Of a stretch of 64,000 nt of DNA, positions 26,427 through 34,260 are shown in pieces. The position numbers and the translations under genes are program-made. The stretch comes from Synechococcus elongatus PCC 11801 (GTDB taxonomy: Bacteria > Cyanobacteriota > Cyanobacteriia > Synechococcales > Synechococcaceae). How positions within the stretch are numbered: position 1 is the stretch's first letter; the number at the start of each line of letters is the position of its first letter. The stretch spans positions 434,001-498,000 of the forward strand of contig NZ_CP030139.2 of assembly GCF_003846445.2 (NCBI RefSeq), given 5' to 3'. The notes under the pieces were generated by a model, which was not told the DNA's origin, ran no database searches, and saw only the letters and a list, made by a program, of their open reading frames with translations.

Positions 26427-27254
26427 CTAGCCCTTTACCGCTCCGGCAGTTAACCCTTCTAGAATGCGCCGCTGCGCCACTAAGACCAAACTAATCAAGG
26501 GCAGGGTTGCCACGACAGTAGCGGCAGCGATATCGCCGTAGGGCACATCAAAAATCGAGATACCGCCAATTTCTGCCACCGCGATCGGCACGGTTTTCAG
26601 GGCTTGCTGCGAGATGAAGCTGAGCGCCAGCACGTATTCATTCCAAGAAAAAATAAAAGCAAGGATGCCAGCGGTTGCTAACGCAGGTGCGGTCAACGGC
26701 ACGAGAATCAGCCACAGGCGCTGTCCCAGCGAGAAGCCGTCCAGTTGAGCCGCCTCTTCCAATTCCGATGGCAGTTGCTCGAAAAAGCTGCGCAACAAAA
26801 GAATCACCAGCGGTAAATTCAGCGCTGTGTAGGGCACCACCAGCGCCGCATAGTTGTTGCCCCACTGCAACCAACGCACTACTTCTAGCAGGCCCTGAAA
26901 CAGCAAAACGTAGGGGAACAGCGTCACGAGTAGCAGCACGCCCACCAACAGCTGACTGCTGCGATCGCGGCGGCGGGCGATCGCGTAGGCGCAGGGTGTC
27001 CCGATCAGCAGGGCTGCGAGAGTTGCAACAGCTGAGACCACAGCACTATTGAGCAGGTAACGACCAAAGGCTGGGGTCTGTTGCCAAAGCGCTTGGTAAT
27101 GTTCAGCGGTCCATTGGCGCGGCCAGTAGACCGTGGGAATGGCGGCAATATCCGCGTTGATTTTGATCGAGGTCAACAGCTGCCAGAGGATCGGGGCGAG
27201 GGAAAAGAGACTGAGAGCAAGGGCAGCGATCGCCCAGAGAATGCGAGATTTCAT
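26427..27254 (-). CDS. Sugar ABC transporter permease (MalG-like)
   Basis: A 275-residue permease with six transmembrane helices. The cytoplasmic EAA loop is EEAAQLDGFSLGQRLWLILVPL (landmark EEAAQLDGFS), which couples to the ATPase. AIARRRDRSSQ and NEYVLALSFIS are typical of the MalG half of CUT1 importers. It starts 8 nt after the partner permease stop and is followed by the ATPase after 4 nt. Confidence 0.93.
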   Translation of the reverse strand: MKSRILWAIAALALSLFSLAPILWQLLTSIKINADIAAIPTVYWPRQWTAEHYQALWQQTPAFGRYLLNSAVVSAVATLAALLIGTPCAYAIARRRDRSSQLLVGVLLLVTLFPYVLLFQGLLEVVRWLQWGNNYAALVVPYTALNLPLVILLLRSFFEQLPSELEEAAQLDGFSLGQRLWLILVPLTAPALATAGILAFIFSWNEYVLALSFISQQALKTVPIAVAEIGGISIFDVPYGDIAAATVVATLPLISLVLVAQRRILEGLTAGAVKG

Positions 27255-27262
27255 AGCAATCG

Positions 27263-28135
27263 TCAGGACAGTGTTGATCGCGATCGCCCAAGACTCCAGA
27301 TCAGACCGAGACCAGCGGCCAAGATAGCAGCCGTCACGATCGCCAGTGTGGCGCCGTAGCCAAAGTCGAGGTAGCGCAGAGCCGTGGTGTAGGCATAGAG
27401 CGCCAAGGTTTCCGTCGAGTTGGCTGGTCCACCCCCTGTCATCACCTTGACCAGATCGAAGAGACCAAAGGCCTGTGCCGACCTAAACAAAAGCGCGATC
27501 GCCAACTGCGGTCGTAGCAAAGGCAGGGTGATCTGCCAGAAACTTTGCCAGGCTGTCGCCCCTTCCAATCGAAGCGCTTCGTAGAGATCCTCAGGAATGG
27601 CCTGACGACCCGCCAGCAGCAGAATCGCCACAAACGGCGTTGTCTTCCAGACATCGGCCGCTACCAAGGTCAGCCAAGCCCAACCAGGATTGCCCAGCCA
27701 GTTGATCGGGGCGGAGATCCAGCCAAGCTGCTGCAGCCAATCGTTCCAGACGCCGTAGGGATCGTTGAAAATCCAGGCCCAGCCCAAAGCCATCACCGCT
27801 GTCGGCAGCACCCAAGGCAAGAGCGCGATCGTCCGCAAGGGTCCCCGCCAGCGACTGGGTTGATGCAAAAGCAACGCGATCGCGAGTCCCAGCACCAACT
27901 CCAAACTGACGGAGGTGATCGTAAAAACGCTGGTATTGAACAGGTCGCCCCAAAAGCGGCTGTCACCCCAAAGGCGCTGATAGTTCGCCCATCCAATGAA
28001 GACCGGCTGTAACTGGGTGTTGAGATTGAGCGCCTGCAAGCTTAGCCAAGCCGCCCGCAGCAGGGGGTAGGCAAACACACCCGCTATGGTTAGCAGGGCC
28101 GGAACCGTGAGCCAGCGAGGTGGATGGGTCGTCAT
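27263..28135 (-). CDS. Sugar ABC transporter permease (MalF-like)
   Basis: A 290-residue permease with six helices. The EAA loop is YEALRLEGATAWQSFWQITLPLL (landmark YEALRLEGATAW). The conserved LPWVLPTAVMALGWAWIFNDPYG region and VMTGGGPANSTETLALYAY near the C-terminus are classical CUT1 MalF/UgpA features. Its ATG overlaps the stop of the binding-protein gene as ATGA and has AAGGAG 9 nt upstream, so translation is coupled. Confidence 0.93.
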   Translation of the reverse strand: MTTHPPRWLTVPALLTIAGVFAYPLLRAAWLSLQALNLNTQLQPVFIGWANYQRLWGDSRFWGDLFNTSVFTITSVSLELVLGLAIALLLHQPSRWRGPLRTIALLPWVLPTAVMALGWAWIFNDPYGVWNDWLQQLGWISAPINWLGNPGWAWLTLVAADVWKTTPFVAILLLAGRQAIPEDLYEALRLEGATAWQSFWQITLPLLRPQLAIALLFRSAQAFGLFDLVKVMTGGGPANSTETLALYAYTTALRYLDFGYGATLAIVTAAILAAGLGLIWSLGRSRSTLS

Positions 28136-29445
28136 GCCGCCGCTCCTTGCTGACTAGCAAGCAACTGACGGGACTCCCGCGCAGCCTGTTGCAGGGCGAT
28201 CGCGACAGGCGTTTGGCCGCTGATGGCTGCACTCAGGTGCCGCTGCAAAATATCCGAAAGGGCGTCGTAGGCAGGCAAGGGCGATCGCAGCACCGTCGAC
28301 TCCAAAATGGGCTGCAGTTCCCCATAGAAGGGATAGCGTGCCAGCAATTCTGGATCTTGGTAGAGCGCCGATCGCGTCGGAATGTAGTTGGAACCGAGAC
28401 TGATCAAGCGCTGAGATTCGGCATCGGTCAGAGCCAATAATGCTGTCAAAGCGGCGTCGGGATGCGTGGTTTGTTGAGCGATCGCCACCCCCCAAGTCCC
28501 TTGGGTGGCAGCACTGGTCTGGCCAGGCGCATGCACCATCGGAGCCAGCCCCACTTTGCCGCGTACCGCCGACTCCGGTCGCTCCAGCAGCATTTCGGCA
28601 TAGGGCCAGTTGCGCATAAAGGCACTCTGGCCACTTTCAAAGATCTTGAGGGCTTCATTTTCTTGAAAGGTGCTGACCCCCGCTGGCGAGATCTGGTCCG
28701 TAATTGTGCTGCGCAGCCAGGTGGCCGCCGCGATCGCTTCGGGACGATCCAAACCAACCTCACCGGATTGCGGATCAATCCAATAGCCCCCAAAACCCGC
28801 CAGCACTTCTAGAAAGTTGCAGACTAAGCCTTCGTATTGTTTGCCCTGCCAGACATAGCCCCAAGGCACCTGGCCTTGCGATTGGAGTTGTTGCGATCGC
28901 TGCACCAGTTCCGCAAAGGTTTGGGGCGGCTCTGGCATCAAGTCCTGCCGGTAGTAGAGCAAGCCAACGGCGGCATTCAGGGGCAGGCGATAGAGGCGAT
29001 CGCGGTAAAAACTGCCATTCAGGGCCGAGGGCAAAAATTCAGCTTGGATTTCAGGCGAAATGCGATCGCTCAGATCCAGCAACCAACCAGCAGCAACAAA
29101 CTTCGGTAGCCAGGTGACATCGAGGAAGACCAAATCGTAGGGCGCATTACCCAGCAAAAAGGCGGTGGTGTAGAGGTCTGACACGAGACTCGTGTCGTTG
29201 GGCCCAGCCACCAGTTCCAGCTGAATTTCAGGATGTTCAGTCGCAAAACGAGCGATCGCCGGTTGCATCGCCTCTCGAAACGGTGCGGGTAGTAGCGCTC
29301 GCAACACAATGGTCGAATCAGCCGCAGCGGATCGCTGGGTTCCCGTCCCCATCCAGCCGATCGCTAGGGTCAGCATAAGGGTGAGCAGCAGAGGGACTAA
29401 CCGCAGCGATCGCCAGCGAATTGTCCAACCACGCAAGAGCGGCAT
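28132..29445 (-). CDS. Sugar-binding protein of the CUT1 importer (family 1 SBP)
   Basis: A 437-residue periplasmic solute-binding protein. A basic N-terminus and hydrophobic stretch (LVPLLLTLMLTLAIGWMG) form the signal or anchor. The mature domain begins TIVLRALLPAPFREAMQPAI. Family 1 landmarks: YDLVFLDVTWLPKFVAAGWLLDL, YRLPLNAAVGLLYYRQDL, GQSAFMRNWPYAEMLL and GTWGVAIAQ. It is the first gene of the operon (SBP, MalF, MalG, MalK), divergent from nadC by 104 nt. Substrates of this class in cyanobacteria include glucosylglycerol, sucrose and trehalose, or maltodextrins; the sequence does not decide. The ATG has GGAGC 7 nt upstream. Confidence 0.9.
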   Translation of the reverse strand: MPLLRGWTIRWRSLRLVPLLLTLMLTLAIGWMGTGTQRSAAADSTIVLRALLPAPFREAMQPAIARFATEHPEIQLELVAGPNDTSLVSDLYTTAFLLGNAPYDLVFLDVTWLPKFVAAGWLLDLSDRISPEIQAEFLPSALNGSFYRDRLYRLPLNAAVGLLYYRQDLMPEPPQTFAELVQRSQQLQSQGQVPWGYVWQGKQYEGLVCNFLEVLAGFGGYWIDPQSGEVGLDRPEAIAAATWLRSTITDQISPAGVSTFQENEALKIFESGQSAFMRNWPYAEMLLERPESAVRGKVGLAPMVHAPGQTSAATQGTWGVAIAQQTTHPDAALTALLALTDAESQRLISLGSNYIPTRSALYQDPELLARYPFYGELQPILESTVLRSPLPAYDALSDILQRHLSAAISGQTPVAIALQQAARESRQLLASQQGAAA

Positions 29446-29549
29446 GGGAACGCTCCAAAGCAGACCGTCACTGCCGTTTTAACAGACCTGCTCACAGGAC
29501 TCCAAAGCCAGCGACAATCAAAGGAAGTGTTTGCCAGTCTTCCCAACCC

Positions 29550-30398
29550 ATGCTGCCTCCTTGGATCCTGCTTGACCCGATCTTGGCCGACTGGTTACGC
29601 GAAGACCTCGGCCGTGGCGATCACTCTGCTCAAGGACTGGGTTTGGATGAGGCCAAGGGCAAAGCCGCTTGGGTCACGAAAAGTGAGGGTATCATCGCGG
29701 GCTTGCCGATCGCCTTCCGCATTTTTCAGTTGCTTGATCCGCAGGTGAAATGCACCGCCAAGCTCGCAGAAGGGTTTGCCTGCCACAGTGGTCAGATTAT
29801 TGCGGAACTGGAGGGACCGCTGGCCTCACTGCTGAGTGGGGAACGGGTTGCCCTCAATCTGGCGATGCGGCTGAGCGGGGTTGCCACAGCAACCCGACGC
29901 TTTGTCGATCAGATTGCCGATCTACCCACCCAGTTTGTCGACACCCGCAAGACAACCCCAGGTTTGCGGCTGCTGGAAAAGTACGCAACCCGTGTGGGCG
30001 GCGGCACCAACCATCGCTTGGGCTTGGATGATGCTGTCATGGTGAAGGACAACCATATTGCGGCAGCCGGTGGCAGCATTGCGGCAGCCGTCAAGAAGCT
30101 GCGATCGCAGTTGCCTTTTCCCTTGGTGATTGAAGTGGAAACTGAAACCCTGGGTCAGGTGATGGAGGCGATTTCCGCGGGCGTTGGTGTGATCATGCTC
30201 GACAACATGAATCTGTCGCAGATTCAAGCAGCAGTTCAAGTGATTCGCGATCGCGCTCCCCGCACCAAAATTGAGGTTTCGGGCAACATAACCCTCGACA
30301 ATATCCGAGCGATCGCAGAGACCGGCGTGGACTACATCTCCAGCAGCGCCCCCATCACGCGATCGCCTTGGCTCGATCTCAGCATGCGCTTGCAATAA
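29550..30398 (+). CDS. nadC: Nicotinate-nucleotide pyrophosphorylase (carboxylating)
   Basis: A 282-residue quinolinate phosphoribosyltransferase of the de novo NAD pathway, converting quinolinate and PRPP to nicotinate mononucleotide with loss of CO2. Landmarks: [53 protein letters not shown] (landmark [10 protein letters not shown]), [29 protein letters not shown] and [20 protein letters not shown] use the ATG at 29550, which places [12 protein letters not shown] at the N-terminus; the open frame continues upstream for 43 codons without homology. dapL follows 74 nt downstream on the same strand. Confidence 0.96.
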   Translation: MLPPWILLDPILADWLREDLGRGDHSAQGLGLDEAKGKAAWVTKSEGIIAGLPIAFRIFQLLDPQVKCTAKLAEGFACHSGQIIAELEGPLASLLSGERVALNLAMRLSGVATATRRFVDQIADLPTQFVDTRKTTPGLRLLEKYATRVGGGTNHRLGLDDAVMVKDNHIAAAGGSIAAAVKKLRSQLPFPLVIEVETETLGQVMEAISAGVGVIMLDNMNLSQIQAAVQVIRDRAPRTKIEVSGNITLDNIRAIAETGVDYISSSAPITRSPWLDLSMRLQ

Positions 30399-30472
30399 CT
30401 AGCGCCGTCGTTGGCGATCGCAGCAAACCGATACACTACGAGATTGCTGCTTGGCGAATTCTCCAGCGTCCT

Positions 30473-31708
30473 ATGGCGACCATTAACAACAACTACCTGA
30501 AGCTCAAAGCGGGCTATCTTTTCCCCGAAATTGCACGACGGGTCAATGCCTTTGCCCAGAACAACCCTGACGCCGCGATCATCCGCTTGGGCATTGGTGA
30601 TGTGACCGAGCCGCTGCCCGCTGCCTGTCGCCAAGCCATGATTCAGGCCGTGGAAGACATGGGCCAGCGCGAGAATTTCAAGGGCTATGGTCCCGAGCAA
30701 GGCTACGCTTGGTTGCGCGAAAAAATTGCTGCCCAGGATTTCCAAGCGCGGGGCTGTGAGATTGACGCATCGGAAATCTTTATTTCTGATGGTTCCAAGT
30801 GCGATTGCGGCAACATCCTCGACATTTTTGGCGATAACAACCGCATCGCCGTCACCGATCCGGTCTATCCGGTCTATGTCGATACCAACGTGATGGCAGG
30901 TCACACCGGTGACGCCAACGATCGCGGCGAATATGACGGCCTAGTCTATTTGCCCATCAGTGCCGAAAATAACTTCACCGCTGAAATTCCCAGCGAAAAA
31001 GTTGACCTGATCTACCTTTGCTTCCCGAATAATCCGACTGGCGCTGTTGCTAGCCGCGAGTATCTGCAAGCGTGGGTCGATTACGCCCGCGCCAATGGCT
31101 CAATCATTCTTTTCGATGCCGCCTACGAAGCATTCATTACCGATCCGGCCATTCCCCACTCCATTTTTGAAATTCCGGGCGCTCGGGACTGCGCGATCGA
31201 GTTCCGCTCCTTCTCTAAAAACGCTGGCTTTACCGGTACTCGCTGCGCTTTCACCGTGGTGCCCAAAGGCTTGAAAGGCAAAGCAGCGGATGGCAGCGAC
31301 GTGGAGCTTTGGGGACTGTGGAACCGTCGTCAATCCACCAAGTTCAACGGCGTTTCCTACATCGTTCAACGCGGGGCTGAGGCAGTCTACTCCCCAGAAG
31401 GTCAAGCTCAGATCAAAGAGCTGATTGCCTTCTATCTCGAGAATGCTCGGATCATCCGCGAAGAGCTGACGGCTGCTGGTCTAGAAGTCCATGGCGGTGT
31501 CAACGCACCCTACGTTTGGGTAAAAACACCCGCTGGTCTGACAAGCTGGGACTTCTTCGATAAGTTGCTGCACGTTTGCAATGTGGTCGGCACACCGGGT
31601 TCAGGCTTTGGGGCTGCTGGTGAGGGTTACTTCCGTATCTCAGCCTTCAATAGCCGCGAAAACGTGGTGACGGCAATGCAGCGGATTCGTGACGCAGGTC
31701 TGGTTTAG
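30473..31708 (+). CDS. dapL: LL-diaminopimelate aminotransferase
   Basis: A 411-residue class I/II PLP aminotransferase that converts tetrahydrodipicolinate directly to LL-diaminopimelate in lysine and peptidoglycan synthesis, the route of cyanobacteria, plants and chlamydiae. Landmarks: [76 protein letters not shown], and the PLP lysine in [13 protein letters not shown]. All match DapL closely. The ATG at 30473 gives the family's length and N-terminus. It is followed by a 238-nt structured region before the pmbA-like gene. Confidence 0.96.
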   Translation: MATINNNYLKLKAGYLFPEIARRVNAFAQNNPDAAIIRLGIGDVTEPLPAACRQAMIQAVEDMGQRENFKGYGPEQGYAWLREKIAAQDFQARGCEIDASEIFISDGSKCDCGNILDIFGDNNRIAVTDPVYPVYVDTNVMAGHTGDANDRGEYDGLVYLPISAENNFTAEIPSEKVDLIYLCFPNNPTGAVASREYLQAWVDYARANGSIILFDAAYEAFITDPAIPHSIFEIPGARDCAIEFRSFSKNAGFTGTRCAFTVVPKGLKGKAADGSDVELWGLWNRRQSTKFNGVSYIVQRGAEAVYSPEGQAQIKELIAFYLENARIIREELTAAGLEVHGGVNAPYVWVKTPAGLTSWDFFDKLLHVCNVVGTPGSGFGAAGEGYFRISAFNSRENVVTAMQRIRDAGLV

Positions 31709-31946
31709 GACAACATCTTACTAAGCAGCAAGCTGGGGGGTGCGCAATCACCTCCACAACAAAACTGTTGTTCCTCATAAAGGTTCAGATCCCAGTCGCT
31801 CATCACCGCTCAGGTTTAGAGCGGGCTGGGCCAATTTATGAGAGGCGATCGTCTGCTGCCTCAGCAGCTCACTTACCCCGTCGCCGCTGAAGAATCCATA
31901 CACTAAGGAAGGGAGCCATAGAGGCTCCTTTCTGTGTTTCTCCCAC
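31709..31946 (+). other. Structured leader RNA candidate upstream of the pmbA-like gene
   Basis: This 238-nt gap is unusually rich in nested complementarity. From 5' to 3': a hairpin GGGGGTG / CACCTCC with loop CGCAAT (31736-31755); a nested structure with outer stem CTCATAAA (31774-31781) / TTTATGAG (31835-31842), middle CCCAG (31791-31795) / CTGGG (31826-31830) and inner CCGCTC (31806-31811) / GAGCGG (31819-31824); a small hairpin CTGCTG / CAGCAG (31853-31867); and a terminator-like hairpin at 31909-31931 ending 15 nt before the ATG. It could be an attenuated leader of the downstream gene, or the 3' UTR of dapL, or a separate small RNA ending at the terminator. I recognise no known riboswitch or 6S/SRP/tmRNA signature. 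Confidence 0.45.
31909..31935 (+). terminator. Terminator-like hairpin just before the pmbA-like start
   Basis: AAGGGAGCC (31909-31917), loop ATAGA, GGCTCCTTT (31923-31931), with one G-U pair, followed by the T-rich CTGTGTTT. It sits 15 nt before the ATG at 31947 and would block read-through from dapL or act as an attenuator. Confidence 0.6.
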
Positions 31947-33293
31947 ATGACTATGCCCCTGGCCATCGATCACCTTGCTGAACAAGTCAGTGACAGTGCC
32001 CGTCGCTTGGGCATCCACCAATACGATGTCTCTGGCTCTGCCGTCGAAGAGACGAGTGTGCAGGTCGAGAAGGGAGAACCCAAACAGGTCAAGGCCTCGC
32101 AGCGATCGGGCGTGACGGTTCGCGTCTGGAATGAGCAAGGACAAGTTGGAATCACGTCCACCAGCGAAAGCGATCTTCCAGGTTTGGAGTTGGCCTTGCA
32201 AACGGCTTTGGAAGCCAGCCAATTCGGCATTCGGGAACATGCGCCGGACTTTAGCCCCGAGGCGACAGCGCTCCTAGAACCGCTGGAAATTCCCAACTAC
32301 GACATCGAAGCGGTTCCAGAATTGATCACGGCTTTGGCTGATGCAGAACAGCAGTTGCTTGCCAGCCATCCTGCGATCGCTGCCGTTCCCTACAACGGCT
32401 TGGCGCGGCGGCGCAGTGAGGGCTTCTATCTCAACAGTGCAGGGGCACTGCGCTCTGAGAAAGGGAGCTATGCCTCGCTCTACCTCTACAGCAAAACAGA
32501 GCAGGCCGATCGCAAACCTCGTAGTGCTGGGGCGTTTCGGATGGCACACCGCCTCGCGGATCTTGACTTCAGTGGTTGCGTCTCAGAGACGGCTGACAAG
32601 ACCATCAGCCACCTCGACTACCGTCCGATCGCGTCTGGTAAATACCTGGTCTGTTTCTCGCCCGAAGCCTTCCTGCAACTGCTTGGAGCGTTTTCCAATC
32701 TGTTCAACGCCCAAAGCATACTCGATCGCCAGAGTCTCTCGACCCCTGAATCCTTGGGCACGGCGATCGCCTCACCACTGTTGAATCTCTACGACGATGC
32801 TCGCCATCCAGCCAATGTGGGTGCAACGGCTTTTGATGGCGAAGGCACACCCACTCGCCGCCTCCCGTTGATTGAAAGCGGTGTCCTCAAAAATTTCTTG
32901 CATAGTGCGGGAACAGCCAAACGGCTGGGAGCAAGTCCAACAGGTCACGCCAATCTCGGTGCCAAGGTGACGGTCAGTCCTCACTTCGGTGTGGTGGAAG
33001 CAGCAGAAGCGCGATCGGAGCTGAATTTAGAGACAGCAGAATCTGTGGTCTTGATCGACGATTTGCAGGCGCTGCACGCTGGGGTGCAAGCCCTACAGGG
33101 ATCGTTCTCACTACCCTTCGATGGATGGCTGGTCAATCAAGGCGATCGCAGCAGCATTGAGTCGGCCACGGTTGCCGGCGATTTCCGCGAGCTGTTGCGC
33201 AACATCGTCCAAGTCGATGTGATCGCGCAGGTTACCCCCGGTGGGATTGCTCCTGCTGTCTGGGTTGAAGGGCTTTCGATCACGGGCGAATAA
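31947..33293 (+). CDS. pmbA: TldE/PmbA-type metalloprotease family protein
   Basis: A 448-residue member of the TldD/PmbA family. Segments typical of the TldE (PmbA) half: ETSVQVEKGEPKQVKASQRSGVTVRV (landmark VQVEKGEPKQV), VWNEQGQVGITSTSESDLPGL, the middle LARRRSEGFYLNSAGALR, then EGTPTRRLPLIESGVLKNFLHS and the end LVNQGDRSSIESATVAGDF (landmark ATVAGDFRELLRNIVQVD). In E. coli the TldD-TldE heterodimer degrades unfolded peptides and processes microcin B17; the zinc is in TldD, and no HExxxH is seen here, as expected for the TldE subunit. No tldD gene is adjacent. The leader is strongly structured and lacks an obvious Shine-Dalgarno near the ATG. Confidence 0.88.
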   Translation: MTMPLAIDHLAEQVSDSARRLGIHQYDVSGSAVEETSVQVEKGEPKQVKASQRSGVTVRVWNEQGQVGITSTSESDLPGLELALQTALEASQFGIREHAPDFSPEATALLEPLEIPNYDIEAVPELITALADAEQQLLASHPAIAAVPYNGLARRRSEGFYLNSAGALRSEKGSYASLYLYSKTEQADRKPRSAGAFRMAHRLADLDFSGCVSETADKTISHLDYRPIASGKYLVCFSPEAFLQLLGAFSNLFNAQSILDRQSLSTPESLGTAIASPLLNLYDDARHPANVGATAFDGEGTPTRRLPLIESGVLKNFLHSAGTAKRLGASPTGHANLGAKVTVSPHFGVVEAAEARSELNLETAESVVLIDDLQALHAGVQALQGSFSLPFDGWLVNQGDRSSIESATVAGDFRELLRNIVQVDVIAQVTPGGIAPAVWVEGLSITGE

Positions 33294-33608
33294 GCCATCT
33301 GGATCAGCGCGATCGCCCTTTGTAGCTCGATCTGATGAGCCTCAAGCCCAAGGCTACCACCAGCGAGTTTTACCGGTTGCGATCGCTGCTCCACCGATGT
33401 GTCTTACCCGAAATCTTGTTGCGGGGAGCTTGGGGGAGGCTAGTTCCCCAATGCGTGGGTTGGGGGTGCGCAATCACCCCCACGAACAGAAGCATCAGCT
33501 CTCTAGACCAGCTTCAACGGTTCTCACATCATTAAACTTTCCACCAAAAATTGCTGGCTCCGAGACCAAGAGCCAGCGTTTTTTTATTGAGATTACGCCG
33601 CCAGTCCG
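33294..33608. other. Intergenic region pmbA-like / smtA with repeated hairpin
   Basis: About 315 bases. A perfect hairpin GGGGGTG (33462-33468), loop CGCAAT, CACCCCC (33475-33481) repeats the hairpin found 1.7 kb upstream with an identical loop. Just before it, GGGGA (about 33423) and TCCCC (about 33446) can pair. A strong terminator lies at 33553-33585. A 66-codon open frame (33335-33535) has no ribosome binding site and runs through the hairpins, so I do not call it. Confidence 0.5.
33553..33585. terminator. Bidirectional terminator between pmbA-like gene and smtA
   Basis: GCTGGCTC (33553-33560), 9-nt loop, GAGCCAGC (33570-33577): a perfect 8-bp stem with TTTTTTT on the plus strand and AATTTTT on the minus strand side. 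It can end the plus-strand transcript and the minus-strand smtA transcript, whose stop is 24 nt away. Confidence 0.85.
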
Positions 33609-33779
33609 CTAGCCGTGGCAATTACAGCCTGTGTGGCCACAGCCCTTGCTACCGCCTGCGTGACCATCAGCACAGGCTTCGCTGCAGTAGTACTTGCCGT
33701 CACGAGCGATCGCCTTGCTGGGATCGACGTTACACAGACAGGGTTCACAAGCGCATTTGACGAGGGTGGCCGAGGTCAT
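33609..33779 (-). CDS. smtA: Metallothionein SmtA
   Basis: A 56-codon gene encoding the zinc/cadmium-sequestering cyanobacterial metallothionein. Reading the minus strand from the ATG at 33777-33779 gives cysteines at 9, 11, 14, 16, 32, 36, 47, 52 and 54 and histidines at 40 and 49, the full ligand set of the Zn4Cys9His2 cluster described for SmtA. Landmarks: LVKCACEPCLCNVDPSKAI, YYCSEACADGH and GCGHTGCNCHG. Compared with the PCC 7942 protein as I remember it, differences lie only outside the ligands (positions 4, 25, 27, 29, 41). It is divergent from smtB across a 100-nt operator region and repressed by SmtB in the absence of zinc. Confidence 0.96.
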   Translation of the reverse strand: MTSATLVKCACEPCLCNVDPSKAIARDGKYYCSEACADGHAGGSKGCGHTGCNCHG

Positions 33780-33879
33780 GATCGCAACTCCCTTGAATAT
33801 CTGAATAGGTGTTCATGTGTTTACCCTAACATCTGAATCTTGATTCAGGTATGGTGGGTGGACAAACAGTTACAGGCTC
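33780..33879. promoter_or_regulatory. smtA/smtB operator-promoter region
   Basis: The 100-nt divergent region contains the perfect 7-2-7 inverted repeat CTGAATC-TT-GATTCAG (33833-33848), corresponding to the known S1/S2 SmtB operator type. A second cluster near smtA has TGAAT-ATC-TGAAT (33794-33806) and the imperfect inverted repeat TGAATA-GG-TGTTCA (33802-33815), like the ArsR-family consensus. SmtB binding here represses smtA and is relieved by zinc. Confidence 0.85.
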
Positions 33880-34251
33880 ATGACAAAACCAGCGCTGCAG
33901 GATGGAGATGCGGCAGTTTGCCAAGGAACGCATGCTGCGATCGCCTCGGAACTGCAAGCGGTTGCACCGGAGGTTGCCCAATCCCTTGCGGAATTTTTTG
34001 CAGTGCTCGCAGACCCCAATCGACTGCGGTTGCTATCGCTCTTGGCGCAGTCGGAGTTGTGCGTGGGAGATTTGGCACAGGCCATTGGCCTGTCTGAGTC
34101 GGCGGTGTCGCACCAATTGCGATCGCTGCGCAATCTGCGGCTGGTCAGCTATCGCAAACAAGGACGACACGTCTACTACCGCTTGCAGGATCACCACATT
34201 GTGGCGCTGTATCAAAACGCCCTCGATCACTTGCAGGAATGTCCGGAATAA
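33880..34251 (+). CDS. smtB: Zinc-sensing ArsR-family repressor SmtB
   Basis: A 123-residue winged-helix repressor. The DNA-recognition helix is [17 protein letters not shown]. Both metal sites described for SmtB are intact by count: alpha3N ligands C14, H18, C61 and D64, and alpha5 ligands D104, H106, H117 and E120 ([17 protein letters not shown]). Zinc at alpha5 allosterically releases DNA. The protein differs from the PCC 7942 SmtB I remember at a handful of positions and at the C-terminus (ECPE). It is divergent from smtA and convergent on dnaG with only 9 nt between stops. Confidence 0.96.
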   Translation: MTKPALQDGDAAVCQGTHAAIASELQAVAPEVAQSLAEFFAVLADPNRLRLLSLLAQSELCVGDLAQAIGLSESAVSHQLRSLRNLRLVSYRKQGRHVYYRLQDHHIVALYQNALDHLQECPE

Positions 34252-34260
34252 GAGCAGTCC

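Noticed and set aside
31709-31946. Known RNA families (6S RNA, SRP RNA, tmRNA) for the structured leader
   Set aside because: None of their conserved sequence signatures is present, so it is left as an unnamed structured region.
33335-33535. 66-codon plus-strand frame
   Set aside because: It overlaps two stable hairpins and has no Shine-Dalgarno; the hairpins explain the sequence better.
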